64,000 bases of DNA, from assembly GCF_032452875.1 (NCBI RefSeq), contig NC_083869.1:121774001-121838000 (forward strand). Direction: 5' to 3'. Under the pieces are notes generated by a model that worked only from the letters and a program-made list of their open reading frames with translations, ran no database searches and was not told the DNA's origin. Source of the DNA: Bos javanicus (lineage: Eukaryota; Chordata; Mammalia; Artiodactyla; Bovidae). Made by a program: the position numbers and the translations under genes. Each line of letters opens with the position of its first letter. The stretch's first letter is position 1. Positions 57,101 to 63,952 of the stretch are shown one piece after another.

Positions 57101-60100
57101 GGTCAGAATTCCTCTTTGCATCTCAGCTTTTCTGTCTGGATCATGTTTTTTTCCTTTTGCCTTAAGTTCATCCTTTAACGTTTATTAAGAAAGATAAAAT
57201 CATTAAAAAAAAACTCTCGGTTTTTCTCTATGATATCTTTATTTAAAAATTTTTTTAAGATAATTTTTTTTAATTTTTTAATTTTATTTTTAAACTTTAC
57301 AATATTGTATTAGTTTTGCCAAATATCAAAATTTTTAAAACTTTTTTTTAATTGAAGTATAATTAATTCACAGTGTTGTGTTAGGTTCAAGTATAGAGCA
57401 AAGTGATTTGACTCACTGAATCTGTTCTTTTTCAAATTCTTTTCATTATAGCACAGGGAACTATATTCAGTTGACTCTTTGCGACCCCATGGCCTGTAGC
57501 CCACCAGGCTTCTCTGTCCATGGGATTCTCCAGGCAAGAATGCTGGAGTGGGTTGCCATGCCCACCTCCAGGGGATCTTCCCAACCCAGGGATCTAACCC
57601 AGCTCTCCTGCATTGCAGGCAAATTCTCTACCATCTGAATCACCACAGAAGCCCAAGAATACTGGAGTGGGTAGCCTAACCCTTCTCCCCCGGATCTTTC
57701 TGACCGAGGAATCAAACCGGGGTCTTCTGCATTGCAGGCAGATTCTTTACCAGCTGAGCTACCAGGGAAACCCCTGGGATCAGACTGCCAGGATTTAAAT
57801 CTTAGGTCTCTGGTTTACTAATTGTATGACGCTGAGGAAACTGACTAGCCTTTCTGCACCTCTATGTGCCTCAGTTTCCTCTTCTGTAAAATAAGGGCAA
57901 TAACAGTACCGATATCTAACTCACAGGGTTATGGTGAGGATTCAGTGAACTAACATGGAGAGTATTCATAACAGTGATAGCACATTGTCAGTGCTAGATG
58001 GTTAGCAAAGTGTTAGATGGTTATTTTTTCTCTTGGTGCTTTTAGGATGTCCTTATCATTGTTGTGGAGCAGTTTCACTATGATGTGTCTAGGTGTGAAT
58101 CTACTTTTACTTAAACTTTTTGAAATTCACTAAGCTTTTGGAATCTGTAAATTGTTGTCTTTTATCAATTCTGGAAAATTCTTAGTCGTCTGTCTTCAAA
58201 TACTCCCTCTGCTCAGTTCTCTCTTTCTGGGACTTTGGTTTGAGTGAAATCAGTGCTTTTCACTCTGTCTTTTGTGTTTCTTTGATTGTGTTTCACGGTC
58301 TCTGTGCTGTGAATAATTTGGATAATTTCTTTAAACCTATCTTCTAGTTCACTAGCTTATTTCAGCTGTCTAATACTGTTAGGCCTATATATTGACTTTT
58401 TAAGTTTTCATACTTATTATCATATTTTTCATTTCCAGAAGTTGTGTTTGGTTCCCAACCAAATACGCTTGGTCTTTTATGTGTATTTTTGCCCTTCATC
58501 ATATGTTTGGACTAGAAAGAAAGCTGAGCACCAAAGAATTCATGCTTTTGAACTGTGGTTTTGGAGAAGACTCTTGAGAGTCCGTTGGACTGCAAGGAGA
58601 TTAAACCAGTCCATCCTAAAGGAAATCAGTCCTGAATATTCATTGGAAGGACTGATGCTGAAGCTGAAGCTCCAATACTTTGGCCACCTGATGCCAAAAA
58701 CTGACTCATTTGAAAAGACCCAGATGCTGGGAAAGATTAAAGGCAGAAGGAGAAGGGGATGACAGAGGATCAGATGGTTGGATGGCATCACCGACTCGAT
58801 GGACAGGAGTTTGAGCAAGCTCTGGGAGTTGGTGACGGACAGGGAAGCCTGGCGTGCTGCAGCCCGTCGGGTTGCAAAGAGTCGGACACGACTGAGCCAC
58901 TGAACTGACTGATGTGTTTGACCTCGCCTTTTCTTTTTTTTTTTCTTTCTTTTTTGGCTGCACTGGGTCTTCATTGTGGCATGCAAGCTTTCTCTAGTTG
59001 CAGTGTGCAGGTATAGGTTGCCCTGAGGCATGTGGGATCTTACTTCCCTGACCAGGGATCAAACCCATGCCCCTGCATTGGAAGGCAGATTCTTAACCAC
59101 TGGATGACCAGAAAAGTCCCCTCACCTTTTATTTATTTAGGCATATTATACGTACATACATTGTATTCTTGTCTGATAAGTCCAGTATCTGAAGTCTTTG
59201 CCGGTCTGATTCTGCTGCCTGTTGTTTGGAGCCTCATAACACTGGTATGTGAACCCCTGAGAACAGGGGCCAGCCTAAAGGTTTTAAACTTGTAAAGACC
59301 ATTCTTAATCTCTTACCTGCTTTCCTTCCCAGATATCCTGTTTTCTTGTCTCCGCCCCCCCCCTTTTTTTTTTTCTCAATTTACTTTTTTGAAAGGCTGA
59401 TTCACTCCCATGGTTTAAAAAAAAAGTGAAAAACCTTCTTCCCAGCTCTCAGTTCCTTTCCTACTGGAAGCCTCTGTTACCAGGTTCTTGTGGATACTTC
59501 CAGAGGTATTTTATGCAGATGCAAGCAAATACAAATTAAAAATTCTGTCTCTTTTTAAAGCAAATGGTAGCACACTACACACATTGTTCTGAACTTTCTA
59601 ATTTTAAAAATAGTATGTAATTGTAAAAGAAACACATGCTCATTTTGAATAACATAAATACCCAGGTGTCTGCGAGTAGAAAGTGAAAGTCCCCCTGGAA
59701 TTTCATTCCCCAGAGATAACCTGTATTGTGCATCTATAAATATATATTTACATAAATCGGCTTATGCAACATGTACTGCTCCATAACCTATTTTTTTCTT
59801 TTTCTCCCAACTATGCAGCTTGACATCTTTCCATGAATCTTACCACATCTGTCAGTGCTCTCCACATAGCCCAGTAGTTAAATGCCTGGACTTTGGAGTC
59901 AGACAGGACTAGATTCTAATTCTAGCTCTGTCGCTTAGTAGCTACAGGACTTTTCAGAGCCTCTCTGAGCCTCAGTTTCATCATCTATAAAATGGGGATA
60001 GAAATAGTACATAGTCCATGGTGGTGTTCAGAGATCTTAGTAGGATCATGTATGACATGCTCCCTCCACAGCCAGCTGCTTTATAAGCCCTCAACAAATG

Positions 60101-63100
60101 GTGGCTTTTACTGACTCACTCTTTTTAATGGCCACTTAGTATTATGGCCTGGAGAATTTCATGGTCTTTATAGTCCATGGAGTCGCAAAGAGTCAGACAC
60201 AACTGAGCAGCTTTCACTTTTAGAATCCATAGTATACTGTGTCACTGTTTACTAACCATTCTCCTTTTGATGGACATTGGATTGTACCCCGTTTTTTAGT
60301 TACAAATGCCAACCCGGTGAACACTGAATATACATCTTTCACCTTTGTAAGGGTGTCTTCTTATGAATTCACTGCAGGGAGGGGGGGTCACTGGGTCCTC
60401 TGAATTCTAATCTTTCTATCCTCTTTCTCTCCAAGGAGACGATGAGAATGGCCCATGGAGTGAAGCTTGTGTGTTACGTAGGTTTTTGCTTTTTATTACT
60501 GCTCTTCTTTCTTCCTCTTCTGAGGTCTGGTGGGGTGGGAGGGGTCCTCCCCAGAGACAATCCCAGGCCCTTGCCCCTGCCTGCCCTCTTCCAGAGCATC
60601 CCCACTCCCTATGATGTGACTCTCAGACTTCCATCTTCCCCCAAACCTTGGAACCTGACCATTCATGATCATTCACTCAAGGATTAGTTTTCAGATCCAC
60701 CTACTTTTAAAACAACTTCTGGTGACTTGTAATAAATTGGAAGAATCAAAATACACTTAAATGGGATAAAAGTCTAAAGAAAGCAAGAAAAGGGCAAGGA
60801 GAAGGGGAAATCTTGTTACTAACAACCCCTCACTCTACCAATCCTGGAAAGGTACAACTGCTAGGTTTAAAGTTAAAACTGAGCTTCCTGGCGGCCAAAG
60901 CAGAAAGGGGAGCAGAATAGGTTCTATAGGTCATCAGAAGACCCAGAACTACTCTGCGCCTTGAATGGGTCATGAAGGGCTTCCTCTCTGGGTAATAGAG
61001 GGATGATCAGTAGGCTTTCAGAGGGGTATGGATATGTTCACCATGTGGCTGCTTCAGGGGGAAAAGGCAAGTCACTGATCCCCAAAAACGGGCCTGACAG
61101 AGATTTTGAGAAAGAGAGGGTGGACTCAGAACAGGATATGAGCCCCTGGTAAGATGCATCTCTGGTCATAAGGGTGAGAAGGGTCTTGGTATAGGGTCCA
61201 AGTAACTGTGAACGTGGCTGGGAGGAAGGGCGAAGCCGAGAGGATGAGAATGATGCCAGGCTTCTTTCCTGGGATGGAGGCCAGGCAGTCAGCAAACATT
61301 TACTGAACCCTACTGTGTGCTGGGCCTTTTCCAGGCATTGGGAGTACAGTGGGGGCCAAGACACACGTGTTCTGTGTCCTCATGGAGCTTACCATTCAGC
61401 GGGGAAGAGAAAGGACTGTAAATTGCAGGTGAGGTTAGCAGTCTGAAAGGCACTTCTCCCCTGGCAGGTTGGTTCCGAACCAGTGATCTGCCTCCTGGGG
61501 GCCGTGAGCTACAGCCAGGCAGGGGGGCAGCTACCTCCAAAGCTGGAGGTTCTGGAGGACATGATGGAGGCCAGCTCAGCCTCATCTGCCCAGAGGCCCA
61601 GAAAGAAGAAAAGGCGCAGGGCCCGGGGCCGCGTGAGGCGCCAGGTACAGAACAGGGTCTTTACACTGACGTCACTTAATCCTGCTGGGAGAGACACATG
61701 GGCATGTGGTTCACAGAGACGTTGCTGCAGCCCAGAGCGATGCTCTGACTTGCCCACAGTCACACAGAATGTGACAGCCCGGGGTGCGTTAGACCGTCAT
61801 CTAACCTGGTGTCTGTGTGCTCCTTCCCCTGCACTGTTGAGTTCAGGAGCTTGACTGCATGCAGCAAGGGAGGGCGGGAGGGCCCGTGGCCTCCATGCAT
61901 CTGGGGAGAGAGTGGTCATGGACCTTCCTTCCTGGCCAGCTGGCATGTCCCACCATTCCAAGATCCTCTAGCCACCTCCCTTGGGGAGGGGGGTCCTGGT
62001 GGCCTCTCTGACCCCTTTCACCATCCCCAGGAGTCACTCCCTGCACCCCAGGGACTCCCCCTTCTTCTCTGCCTCCTCGTTCTGTTGCAGGTGAGGGTTC
62101 GCATTCAGGAGCCCAGTGCTGAGGGTCTAGGGGTGAGTGCTTCTGCTCTGGCCACGCAGTCTCCCTCCCTGGAGCTCACACAGGTCAGGGCGAATGTGGG
62201 GGTGCACAGGTGGCTGGGGAGACGGTGCCCCCGCCCCCGACCCTGGGGCTGGGAGGCTGTACCCAGGGACAAGGCCTCAGTTCCTCACCCCTCCCCCACA
62301 GCACAGCCCAGTGGAGGCTGAAGAGGAGGAACCTGGTGAACAAGCAGGGGGCGAGGACTTAGGTGAGGGGCTGTGGAGGGTGCCCCTCAGCAGCCGCCTG
62401 TCTTCCAGGAATTTCTGGGGACACAGGGGCTCATGCCCAGCTCCTGGCCTGACCCCTGCTGGGACTCCTCTCCTCCCCCCACCATCTGCCTGCAGTCCTT
62501 CCCCAAAGGGGTGGGGCTGCTGGCTGCCTGGGCTCAGCAGACAGACATCCTAGACACCTTGGGTCCCTGAGGTGGGACCCCTTCCTTACCTCCTGAAACC
62601 CCTCAGCCTTGAGTTGCCCCACACCCTTGCCCCTGAGCATCCCCTGGGAGCCCATGACACTCTCTCCCCACAGCTCAGCTTCAGCCCCAACAGGAGAAGC
62701 CACCCCTGGATATTGGGATACGGGGCACCGTGGTCCGCACCATGCAGGAGGCGCTGTGGAGTCGGTAAGGCCTTACTCCCCCTCCTCTGACACCCGGCAC
62801 ACCCTGAAGGGCTGCCCTCGCATGTCCCACCTCCCGGGGCTGTGCCGTGTTCTGAGGGCTTGTGTGTCTATCACTAACCGCGTTTTGTCCTGTGAGGTCA
62901 TTTGCCCACACGGCAAGCCAGTGGAGAGCCGGATTTGAGCCTGGGTCTCTCTGGCTTCAAGGTGGCGCTTTTCCTTTAAGCCACTGCAGCTCTCAGTGTC
63001 TGCTCTGTCCTTGTGGATATCACCCACAGAAAATGCTTTCAGACACAGGGCGACTCTGTGCTGGGACCATCTCAGAGATCTGAGCTCAGAGCGCTCATTT

Positions 63101-63952
63101 TACTAATGGTGAGACTAAGGCCCAGAGAGGGCAGGATTTTGCAAAGGCCACACAGCAAGTCAGTGGCTGATTCAGGGTTATACCCAGGACCAGGTCTCCA
63201 TCCTCTGCCTTGACCAGTGCCTTATCCTCCCACCCCCCGGCTTCTGCCCCTCCATCCATACCCTGGTTCACTGGTCAGGGAGAGCAGGGGCCGAGCAATC
63301 GGACCTTGCTTTTCCGCTCATTATGTGGCCTTGGCAAGCTCCTTATCTTCTCTGAGCAGCAGTCACCCATCTGTAAGTGGAGAATGATAGTACCTGTTTC
63401 CCACAGAGTGAGATGGGTTCACTTAGGAAAATGTTCAGAGTAGAAACCAGAGTTGGCCCAAACCCTGCTCCCCACCCCTGCTCGCTCTCAGGCTCAGTGC
63501 CCTGGCCCTACCCTTGTTCCCCTCCCCACCCCACAGCCGTCGGAAGCACCCAGACCTGGTGCTTAGTGAGAAGGTCGTGGAGGGCATCGCTGCTGGCATC
63601 GAGGCAGCTCTCTTCAACCTGACACAAGCCACCAATGGCCGCTACAAGACCAAGTACCGCAGCCTGCTGTTCAACCTGCGGGACCCCAGGAACCCGGTGA
63701 GCGGGCCTCCGGGCTGGGCTGGGGCCTGTTCCGAGGTGGGAAGCCCTGGAGTATCTGGGAGCCTGACCTGGGAGTGCCCGGCAGGGTTGGGGTGGGGGTT
63801 CTCCAAGCGGCGTGATGCAGCCCCTACCCCTGCAGGAGCTGTTTCTCAGAGTGGTTCATGGAGACATCACCCCCCACGGCCTGGTGCGGATGAGTTCAGT
63901 CCAGCTGGCCCCCCAAGAACTGGCCCGCTGGCGGGACCAGGAGGAGAAGAGG
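41046..63952 (+). CDS. SPOCD1: SPOCD1, 5' half of gene (multi-exon, runs off window)
   Basis: Joining exons 41046-42122, 61468-61644, 62091-62132, 62302-62362, 62674-62764, 63537-63696 and 63836-63952 gives 575 codons with no stop. Phases match at every junction and all introns are GT-AG. Residues 1-359 are disordered in character. Residues 405-420 are strongly basic, 435-452 acidic, and from about 469 the sequence follows the TFIIS central domain. The long unstructured N-terminus before a TFIIS domain, with no PHD finger, fits SPOCD1 better than its relatives PHF3 or DIDO1. Human SPOCD1 is about 1,200 residues, so roughly half is present and the SPOC domain lies beyond the right edge. In mouse the protein links MIWI2-piRNA to the DNA methylation machinery at transposons in fetal male germ cells (established knowledge). 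Assignment by recognition, without a search. Confidence 0.8.
42165..42530. repeat. Two MIRs, sense then antisense
   Basis: 42165-42365 is sense MIR ('gtgttcaaatcctatctctgcc', 'gaggagaaatgagatgatgatg', 'acttagcacagcataaggcac'). 42370-42525 is antisense MIR ('ggggaagctgaggctaagagaag', 'agctcacacagcaaggg'). Together they form a short imperfect inverted pair at the start of intron 2. Confidence 0.8.
42660..42900 (-). repeat. Ruminant L1 3' end, antisense, with BovB tail inside
   Basis: 'aaattgaagcatcatgttagtttcagatgtacagcatagtg' and 'cctgttttatatagtagctcc' are antisense L1 3' UTR. A 39-bp BovB-type 3' tail interrupts it at 42725-42763. Confidence 0.8.
42725..42763 (+). mobile_element. 39-bp BovB/Bov 3'-tail insertion
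   Basis: AGAGTCGGACACGACTGAAC followed by GACTGAACTGAACTGAA and nothing more: only the terminal hairpin region and (GAACT)n tail of BovB. It is flanked by ATATA-type sequence on both sides and sits within an L1. Confidence 0.8.
42920..43285 (-). repeat. Two antisense MIR copies
   Basis: 42930-43055 ('agcccagagaggtgaggttacag', 'ctcacagctggtaaaggac') and 43105-43285 ('acatgctgggcactgttcccaagc', 'gatgcagacactgaggctcgg'). Confidence 0.8.
43380..43975 (-). repeat. Old L1 3' region split by Bov-A
   Basis: 'aatacatgtttatcatagaaatt' and 'tcctgttgacattttggtgtatatg' on the left, AT-rich continuation after 43872 on the right. A Bov-A monomer interrupts it. Confidence 0.5.
43742..43872 (+). repeat. BOV-A monomer with (GCA)n tail
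   Basis: 'ggagaaggcaatggcacccc' to 'tcggacacgactaaagcgac' ends in gcagcagcagcagc. It is one monomer of BOV-A2, presumably a recombination or truncation product. Confidence 0.88.
44105..44340 (+). repeat. MIR, long sense copy
   Basis: 'ggcattcaggcctggctttgctgc', 'aatttcctcatctgtaaaatagagg' and 'gcatttagcacagtgcctggtac' span most of MIR. Confidence 0.88.
44345..44790. other. Non-repeat GC-rich block in intron 2
   Basis: About 450 bp without recognised repeats around the X-box. Frames of 75-150 codons on both strands lack splice context and look incidental. Candidate enhancer. Confidence 0.4.
44616..44629. promoter_or_regulatory. Perfect RFX X-box palindrome
   Basis: GTTGCCATGGCAAC is an exact 14-bp palindrome and the ideal dimer site of the RFX transcription factor family. 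It lies in GC-rich sequence of SPOCD1 intron 2 between two MIR copies and is not part of any repeat I recognise. Function is inferred from the motif only. Confidence 0.75.
44795..44920 (+). repeat. MIR fragment
   Basis: 'actgagtgactttagagacatctcttctctgaatcttagttgcctcctctatgaaatg' pattern is sense MIR core. Confidence 0.8.
45240..45475 (-). repeat. MIR, long antisense copy
   Basis: 'aagtgcttactatatactaggagc' to 'cacacagcaagtaagtggtgg' and 'gggtttgaatcccggcc' cover nearly the full MIR. Confidence 0.9.
45530..45935 (-). repeat. Ruminant L1 3' UTR, antisense
   Basis: 'tttttattggagtgtaattc', 'cctgtgctatgcagtaggttc' and 'ctgacttacttcactctgtgtgacaatctctagg' in antisense. Confidence 0.8.
46080..46330 (-). 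repeat. LINE L2, antisense
   Basis: 'aagaacatcccaggaagaggacagagcacatgcagaagctcagaggcagg' is antisense L2 around the 'gcctttgcac' region. Confidence 0.6.
46355..46952 (+). repeat. BovB LINE 3' part, sense
   Basis: From 'ggctccaaaatcattgcagatgg' to 'gactgaactgaactgaac'. A 140-codon frame (46505-46927) survives in the 3' part (MVFPVVMYGCESWTIKKAEH and onward), showing modest decay. RT core absent. Confidence 0.92.
47060..47215 (-). repeat. MIR, antisense
   Basis: 'ctaacgagaaaactgaggcacagggaggttaag' then 'cccaagatcacacagatcc'. Confidence 0.88.
47221..48505 (-). repeat. Old L1M sequence, antisense, split by CHR
   Basis: 47221-47878 follows antisense L1 ORF2 end ('ggagtggaattgctaggttatag', 'ccatcagcagtgcc', 'atttccctattactgagg'). 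48006-48505 is an antisense L1M 3' UTR ('cattcacattgtcgtacagccatcacc', 'gcttatttcacttaccatgatg', 'ctcatctgttgatggaaattt'). They may be two elements. CHR lies between them. Confidence 0.82.
47880..48005 (-). repeat. CHR-type SINE, short
   Basis: 'ttgtttggccacaccacacagcatgtgggatc' to 'accactggactgctagagaagtccc' in antisense, with the middle repeats missing. Confidence 0.8.
48508..48567 (-). repeat. Bov-type 3' fragment, antisense
   Basis: 'ctaagttgcttcagtcgtgtccaac' to 'catggactgtagcc': about 60 bp of the Bov-tA or BovB 3' end. Confidence 0.75.
48698..48915 (+). repeat. Bov-tA SINE
   Basis: 'ggagtcccaggtggctcagtag' head to 'gtcagagacaattgaacatgc' end. Confidence 0.9.
48955..49330 (-). repeat. 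Ruminant L1 3' UTR with internal (AC/AT)n
   Basis: 'atattgaagtgtagctgagtaacaatg' and 'ggtatacagtaggaccttgttgg', with a 60-bp alternating purine-pyrimidine run (49057-49117) expanding the usual 'cacatatacata' spot. Confidence 0.85.
49480..51200 (-). repeat. Old L1 ORF2, antisense
   Basis: 'agcatggagccttgtcttgttctgg', 'aataaaccccaattgatcatg', 'tgcagcagtttgtataaaattgg' and 'gacccaatttttggttttgttgaccctgtc' are antisense L1 ORF2 landmarks in order. A 100-bp AT-only run interrupts at 49963-50066. Confidence 0.75.
51235..51580 (-). repeat. CHR-type SINE, full length
   Basis: 'ttgactgtgctgggtcttcattgctg' to 'cgctgagccaccagagaagcc' in antisense, with extra copies of the internal 'agcgcacaagctcaacag' unit. 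Confidence 0.9.
51692..52160 (-). repeat. BovB LINE 3' part, antisense
   Basis: The (TTCAG)n tail at 51692-51706 starts the antisense copy, which runs to 'gactagatggacctttgttgg' and is 5'-truncated there. Confidence 0.92.
52317..53130 (-). repeat. BovB LINE inside mariner, antisense
   Basis: (TTCAG)n tail at 52317-52336, body to 'gtgtatctgaggttattgg' close to the YADD-coding region, truncated near 53130. GAATTCTTGTG on the left and GAATTTTTGGG on the right fit a target duplication with two changes, which supports insertion into the mariner. Confidence 0.9.
53367..53496 (-). repeat. Bov-tA fragment inside mariner
   Basis: 'gctgatggtggtttagtcgctagg' to 'ggagtgggttgccatatcctc', antisense, 5'-truncated. 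GTTGAAGG and GTTGATAGG flank it, a possible target duplication. Confidence 0.85.
53557..53771 (+). repeat. Bov-tA SINE inside mariner
   Basis: 'agcttcccaggtggctcag' head to 'gacaccactgagtgactgagc'. TGTTATACC (left) and TGTTACACC (right) are a one-mismatch target duplication, and the mariner frame resumes after it. Confidence 0.92.
54690..54778 (-). repeat. MER5-like hAT fragment
   Basis: 'taatgtggctactggaaaacttaaaaatgcacctatggctcac' to 'attgggcagtgttgg' resembles MER5A, an old nonautonomous hAT-Charlie element. Confidence 0.65.
54780..55600 (-). repeat. L1 sequence, antisense (two pieces)
   Basis: 54780-55310 is diverged antisense L1 ('cctcattattttttgccttaaaatctgttttatctgatattag'). 55316-55450 is a ruminant L1 3' end ('atattggaatacagttgattaac', 'acagcaaagtgattctgttatac'). 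Confidence 0.65.
55624..56759 (-). pseudogene. RPL13A: RPL13A processed pseudogene with long 3' UTR
   Basis: Read on the minus strand, an RPL13A (uL13)-like 5' UTR end (...TTGGCTGCCAAAG) precedes ATG at 56740. The frame MAEGQVIVLNAQ is then broken by a deletion. AKQVLLGLKVVVVCCEGI and FYRNKLNYPAFLHKR are large-subunit ribosomal protein L13a segments in a shifted frame. Later shifts destroy the C-terminal half, though TFLV-type tail sequence is visible. No introns are present. An AATAAA lies at about 56161-56166 (minus), yet homology-like text continues for another 500 bp to a second A-rich end at 55621-55640, so the parental transcript used a distal poly(A) site. A 17-bp repeat (55607-55623 and 56760-56776, one mismatch) flanks it as the target-site duplication of L1-mediated insertion. 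The functional gene is elsewhere. Confidence 0.88.
56780..57300. other. Unassigned AT-rich stretch
   Basis: No gene. It may be antisense L1 ('cattttctttggtcagaattcc'), but no confident match. Confidence 0.35.
57300..57465 (-). repeat. Ruminant L1 3' end, antisense
   Basis: 'ttttgccaaatatcaaaattt' and 'attgaagtataattaattcacagtgttgtg' are two adjacent antisense L1 3' ends, perhaps a tandem. Confidence 0.75.
57468..57775 (-). repeat. Bov-tA with duplicated tRNA-derived head
   Basis: Bov-A body and antisense head to 'gaatcaccacagaagccc' (57653). A second partial copy, 'aagaatactggagtgggtagcc' through a second antisense head 'gagctaccagggaaaccc', follows directly. The arrangement is a head-doubled Bov-tA. 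Confidence 0.88.
57780..58020 (+). repeat. MIR, long sense copy
   Basis: 'gtgcctcagtttcctcttctgtaaaataagggc', 'ctaactcacagggttatggtgaggattcag' and the following tail. Confidence 0.88.
58510..58915 (+). repeat. BovB LINE 3' end, sense
   Basis: 'actagaaagaaagctgagcacc' to 'cactgaactgactgatg'. The entry point is inside the 3' part of the ORF. Confidence 0.92.
58930..59120 (-). repeat. CHR-type SINE
   Basis: 'ttttggctgcactgggtcttcattg' to 'cactggatgaccagaaaagtcccc', antisense, middle shortened. Confidence 0.88.
59865..60110 (+). repeat. MIR, long sense copy
   Basis: 'tgcctggactttggagtcagac', 'gagcctctctgagcctcagtttcatcatctataaaatgggg' and tail. Confidence 0.9.
60148..60222 (+). repeat. Bov-type 3' fragment
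   Basis: 'ggagaatttcatggtc' to 'cagacacaactgagcagctttcac': 5'-truncated Bov-tA. Confidence 0.8.
60436..60477 (+). CDS. SPOCD1: Candidate 42-nt SPOCD1 microexon
   Basis: A strong polypyrimidine tract and acceptor (ctctttctctccaag) end at 60435, and TAC|GTAGGT gives a donor after 60477. The 42 nt are phase 0 and read ETMRMAHGVKLVCY, so inclusion would keep the frame between exon 2 and 61468. I have no memory of this peptide in the family. It could be a real in-frame exon or chance. Confidence 0.4.
60480..61440. other. SPOCD1 intron, mostly unassigned
   Basis: No further convincing exon. 61270-61430 contains an old repeat-like segment ('cagtcagcaaacatttactgaaccctactgtgtgctgg', 'ctcatggagcttaccattcag') of the L2/MIR age class. 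Confidence 0.4.
61468..61644 (+). CDS. SPOCD1: SPOCD1 exon with basic (NLS-like) tract
   Basis: Acceptor cttctcccctggcag, donor CCAG|GTACAG. 177 nt, phase 0 at both ends, encoding VGSEPVICLLGAVSYSQ through to RPRKKKRRRARGRVRR near its end. The basic run fits a nuclear localisation signal or nucleic-acid contact, and the protein is nuclear in mouse. Confidence 0.8.
61650..61775 (-). repeat. MIR, antisense
   Basis: 'agagcgatgctctgacttgcccacagtcacacagaatg' is an antisense MIR core, immediately after a SPOCD1 exon. Confidence 0.65.
61780..62090. other. SPOCD1 intron sequence
   Basis: GC-rich intron, no repeats recognised. Reading frames crossing it are incidental. Confidence 0.5.
62091..62132 (+). 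CDS. SPOCD1: SPOCD1 short exon
   Basis: Acceptor tctgttgcag, donor GGG|GTGAGT. 42 nt, phase 0, reading VRVRIQEPSAEGLG. It continues the basic end of the previous exon (RGRVRRQ-VRVRIQEP), which supports the join. Confidence 0.75.
62302..62362 (+). CDS. SPOCD1: SPOCD1 acidic linker exon
   Basis: Acceptor ctcccccacag, donor TTAG|GTGAGG. 61 nt, entering in phase 0 and leaving one base over. It reads HSPVEAEEEEPGEQAGGEDL, an acidic linker ahead of the TFIIS domain. Confidence 0.78.
62674..62764 (+). CDS. SPOCD1: SPOCD1 exon, start of TFIIS central domain
   Basis: Acceptor ctctccccacag, donor TCG|GTAAGG. 91 nt. Reads AQLQPQQEKPPLDIGIRGTV onward and ends ...MQEALWSR, the first helix of the TFIIS central (TFS2M) domain. 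Confidence 0.85.
62850..62990 (-). repeat. MIR, antisense
   Basis: 'gaggtcatttgcccacacggcaagccagtgg' and 'ccggatttgagcctgggtc'. Confidence 0.75.
63085..63205 (-). repeat. MIR, antisense
   Basis: 'actaatggtgagactaaggcccagagaggg' and 'cacacagcaagtcagtggctg'. Confidence 0.85.
63285..63420 (+). repeat. MIR, sense
   Basis: 'atgtggccttggcaagctcc' and 'cacccatctgtaagtggagaatgatag'. With the antisense copy at 63085 it forms an inverted MIR pair in the intron before the TFIIS core exon. Confidence 0.75.
63537..63696 (+). CDS. SPOCD1: SPOCD1 exon, TFIIS central domain core
   Basis: Acceptor cccaccccacag, donor CCCG|GTGAGC. 160 nt. It encodes RKHPDLVLSEKVVEGIAAGI then NLTQATNGRYKTKYRSLLFN and LRDPRNP. 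The Y-K-x-K-x-R-S-L-x-x-N-L-x-D-x-x-N-P pattern is the hallmark of the TFIIS central domain. Confidence 0.9.
63836..63952 (+). CDS. SPOCD1: SPOCD1 exon, TFIIS central domain end
   Basis: Acceptor ctacccctgcag, donor AGG|GTGAGT. 117 nt, phase 0. It reads ELFLRVVHGDITPHGLVRMS and then LAPQELARWRDQEEKR, matching the G-x-I-x-P-x-x-x-x-x-M and E-L-A-x-x-R pattern of the TFIIS domain. The window ends 48 bases into the next intron. Confidence 0.9.

Larger units (their letters stand above)
58025..59255 (-). repeat. Old L1-like block split by BovB and CHR
   Basis: 58025-58450 ('cactatgatgtgtctaggtgtgaatc', 'cttcaaatactccctctgctc') and 59130-59255 ('ttgtctgataagtccagtatctgaagtc') appear to be one diverged antisense L1-type element. 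The BovB and CHR sit between them. Confidence 0.5.
59560..60350 (-). repeat. Old L1 3' region with MIR and Bov fragments
   Basis: 59560-59860 and 60120-60350 are diverged antisense L1 3' UTR ('gataacctgtattgtgcatc', 'ttttgatggacattggattg'). The MIR and the Bov fragment between are listed separately. Confidence 0.5.
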
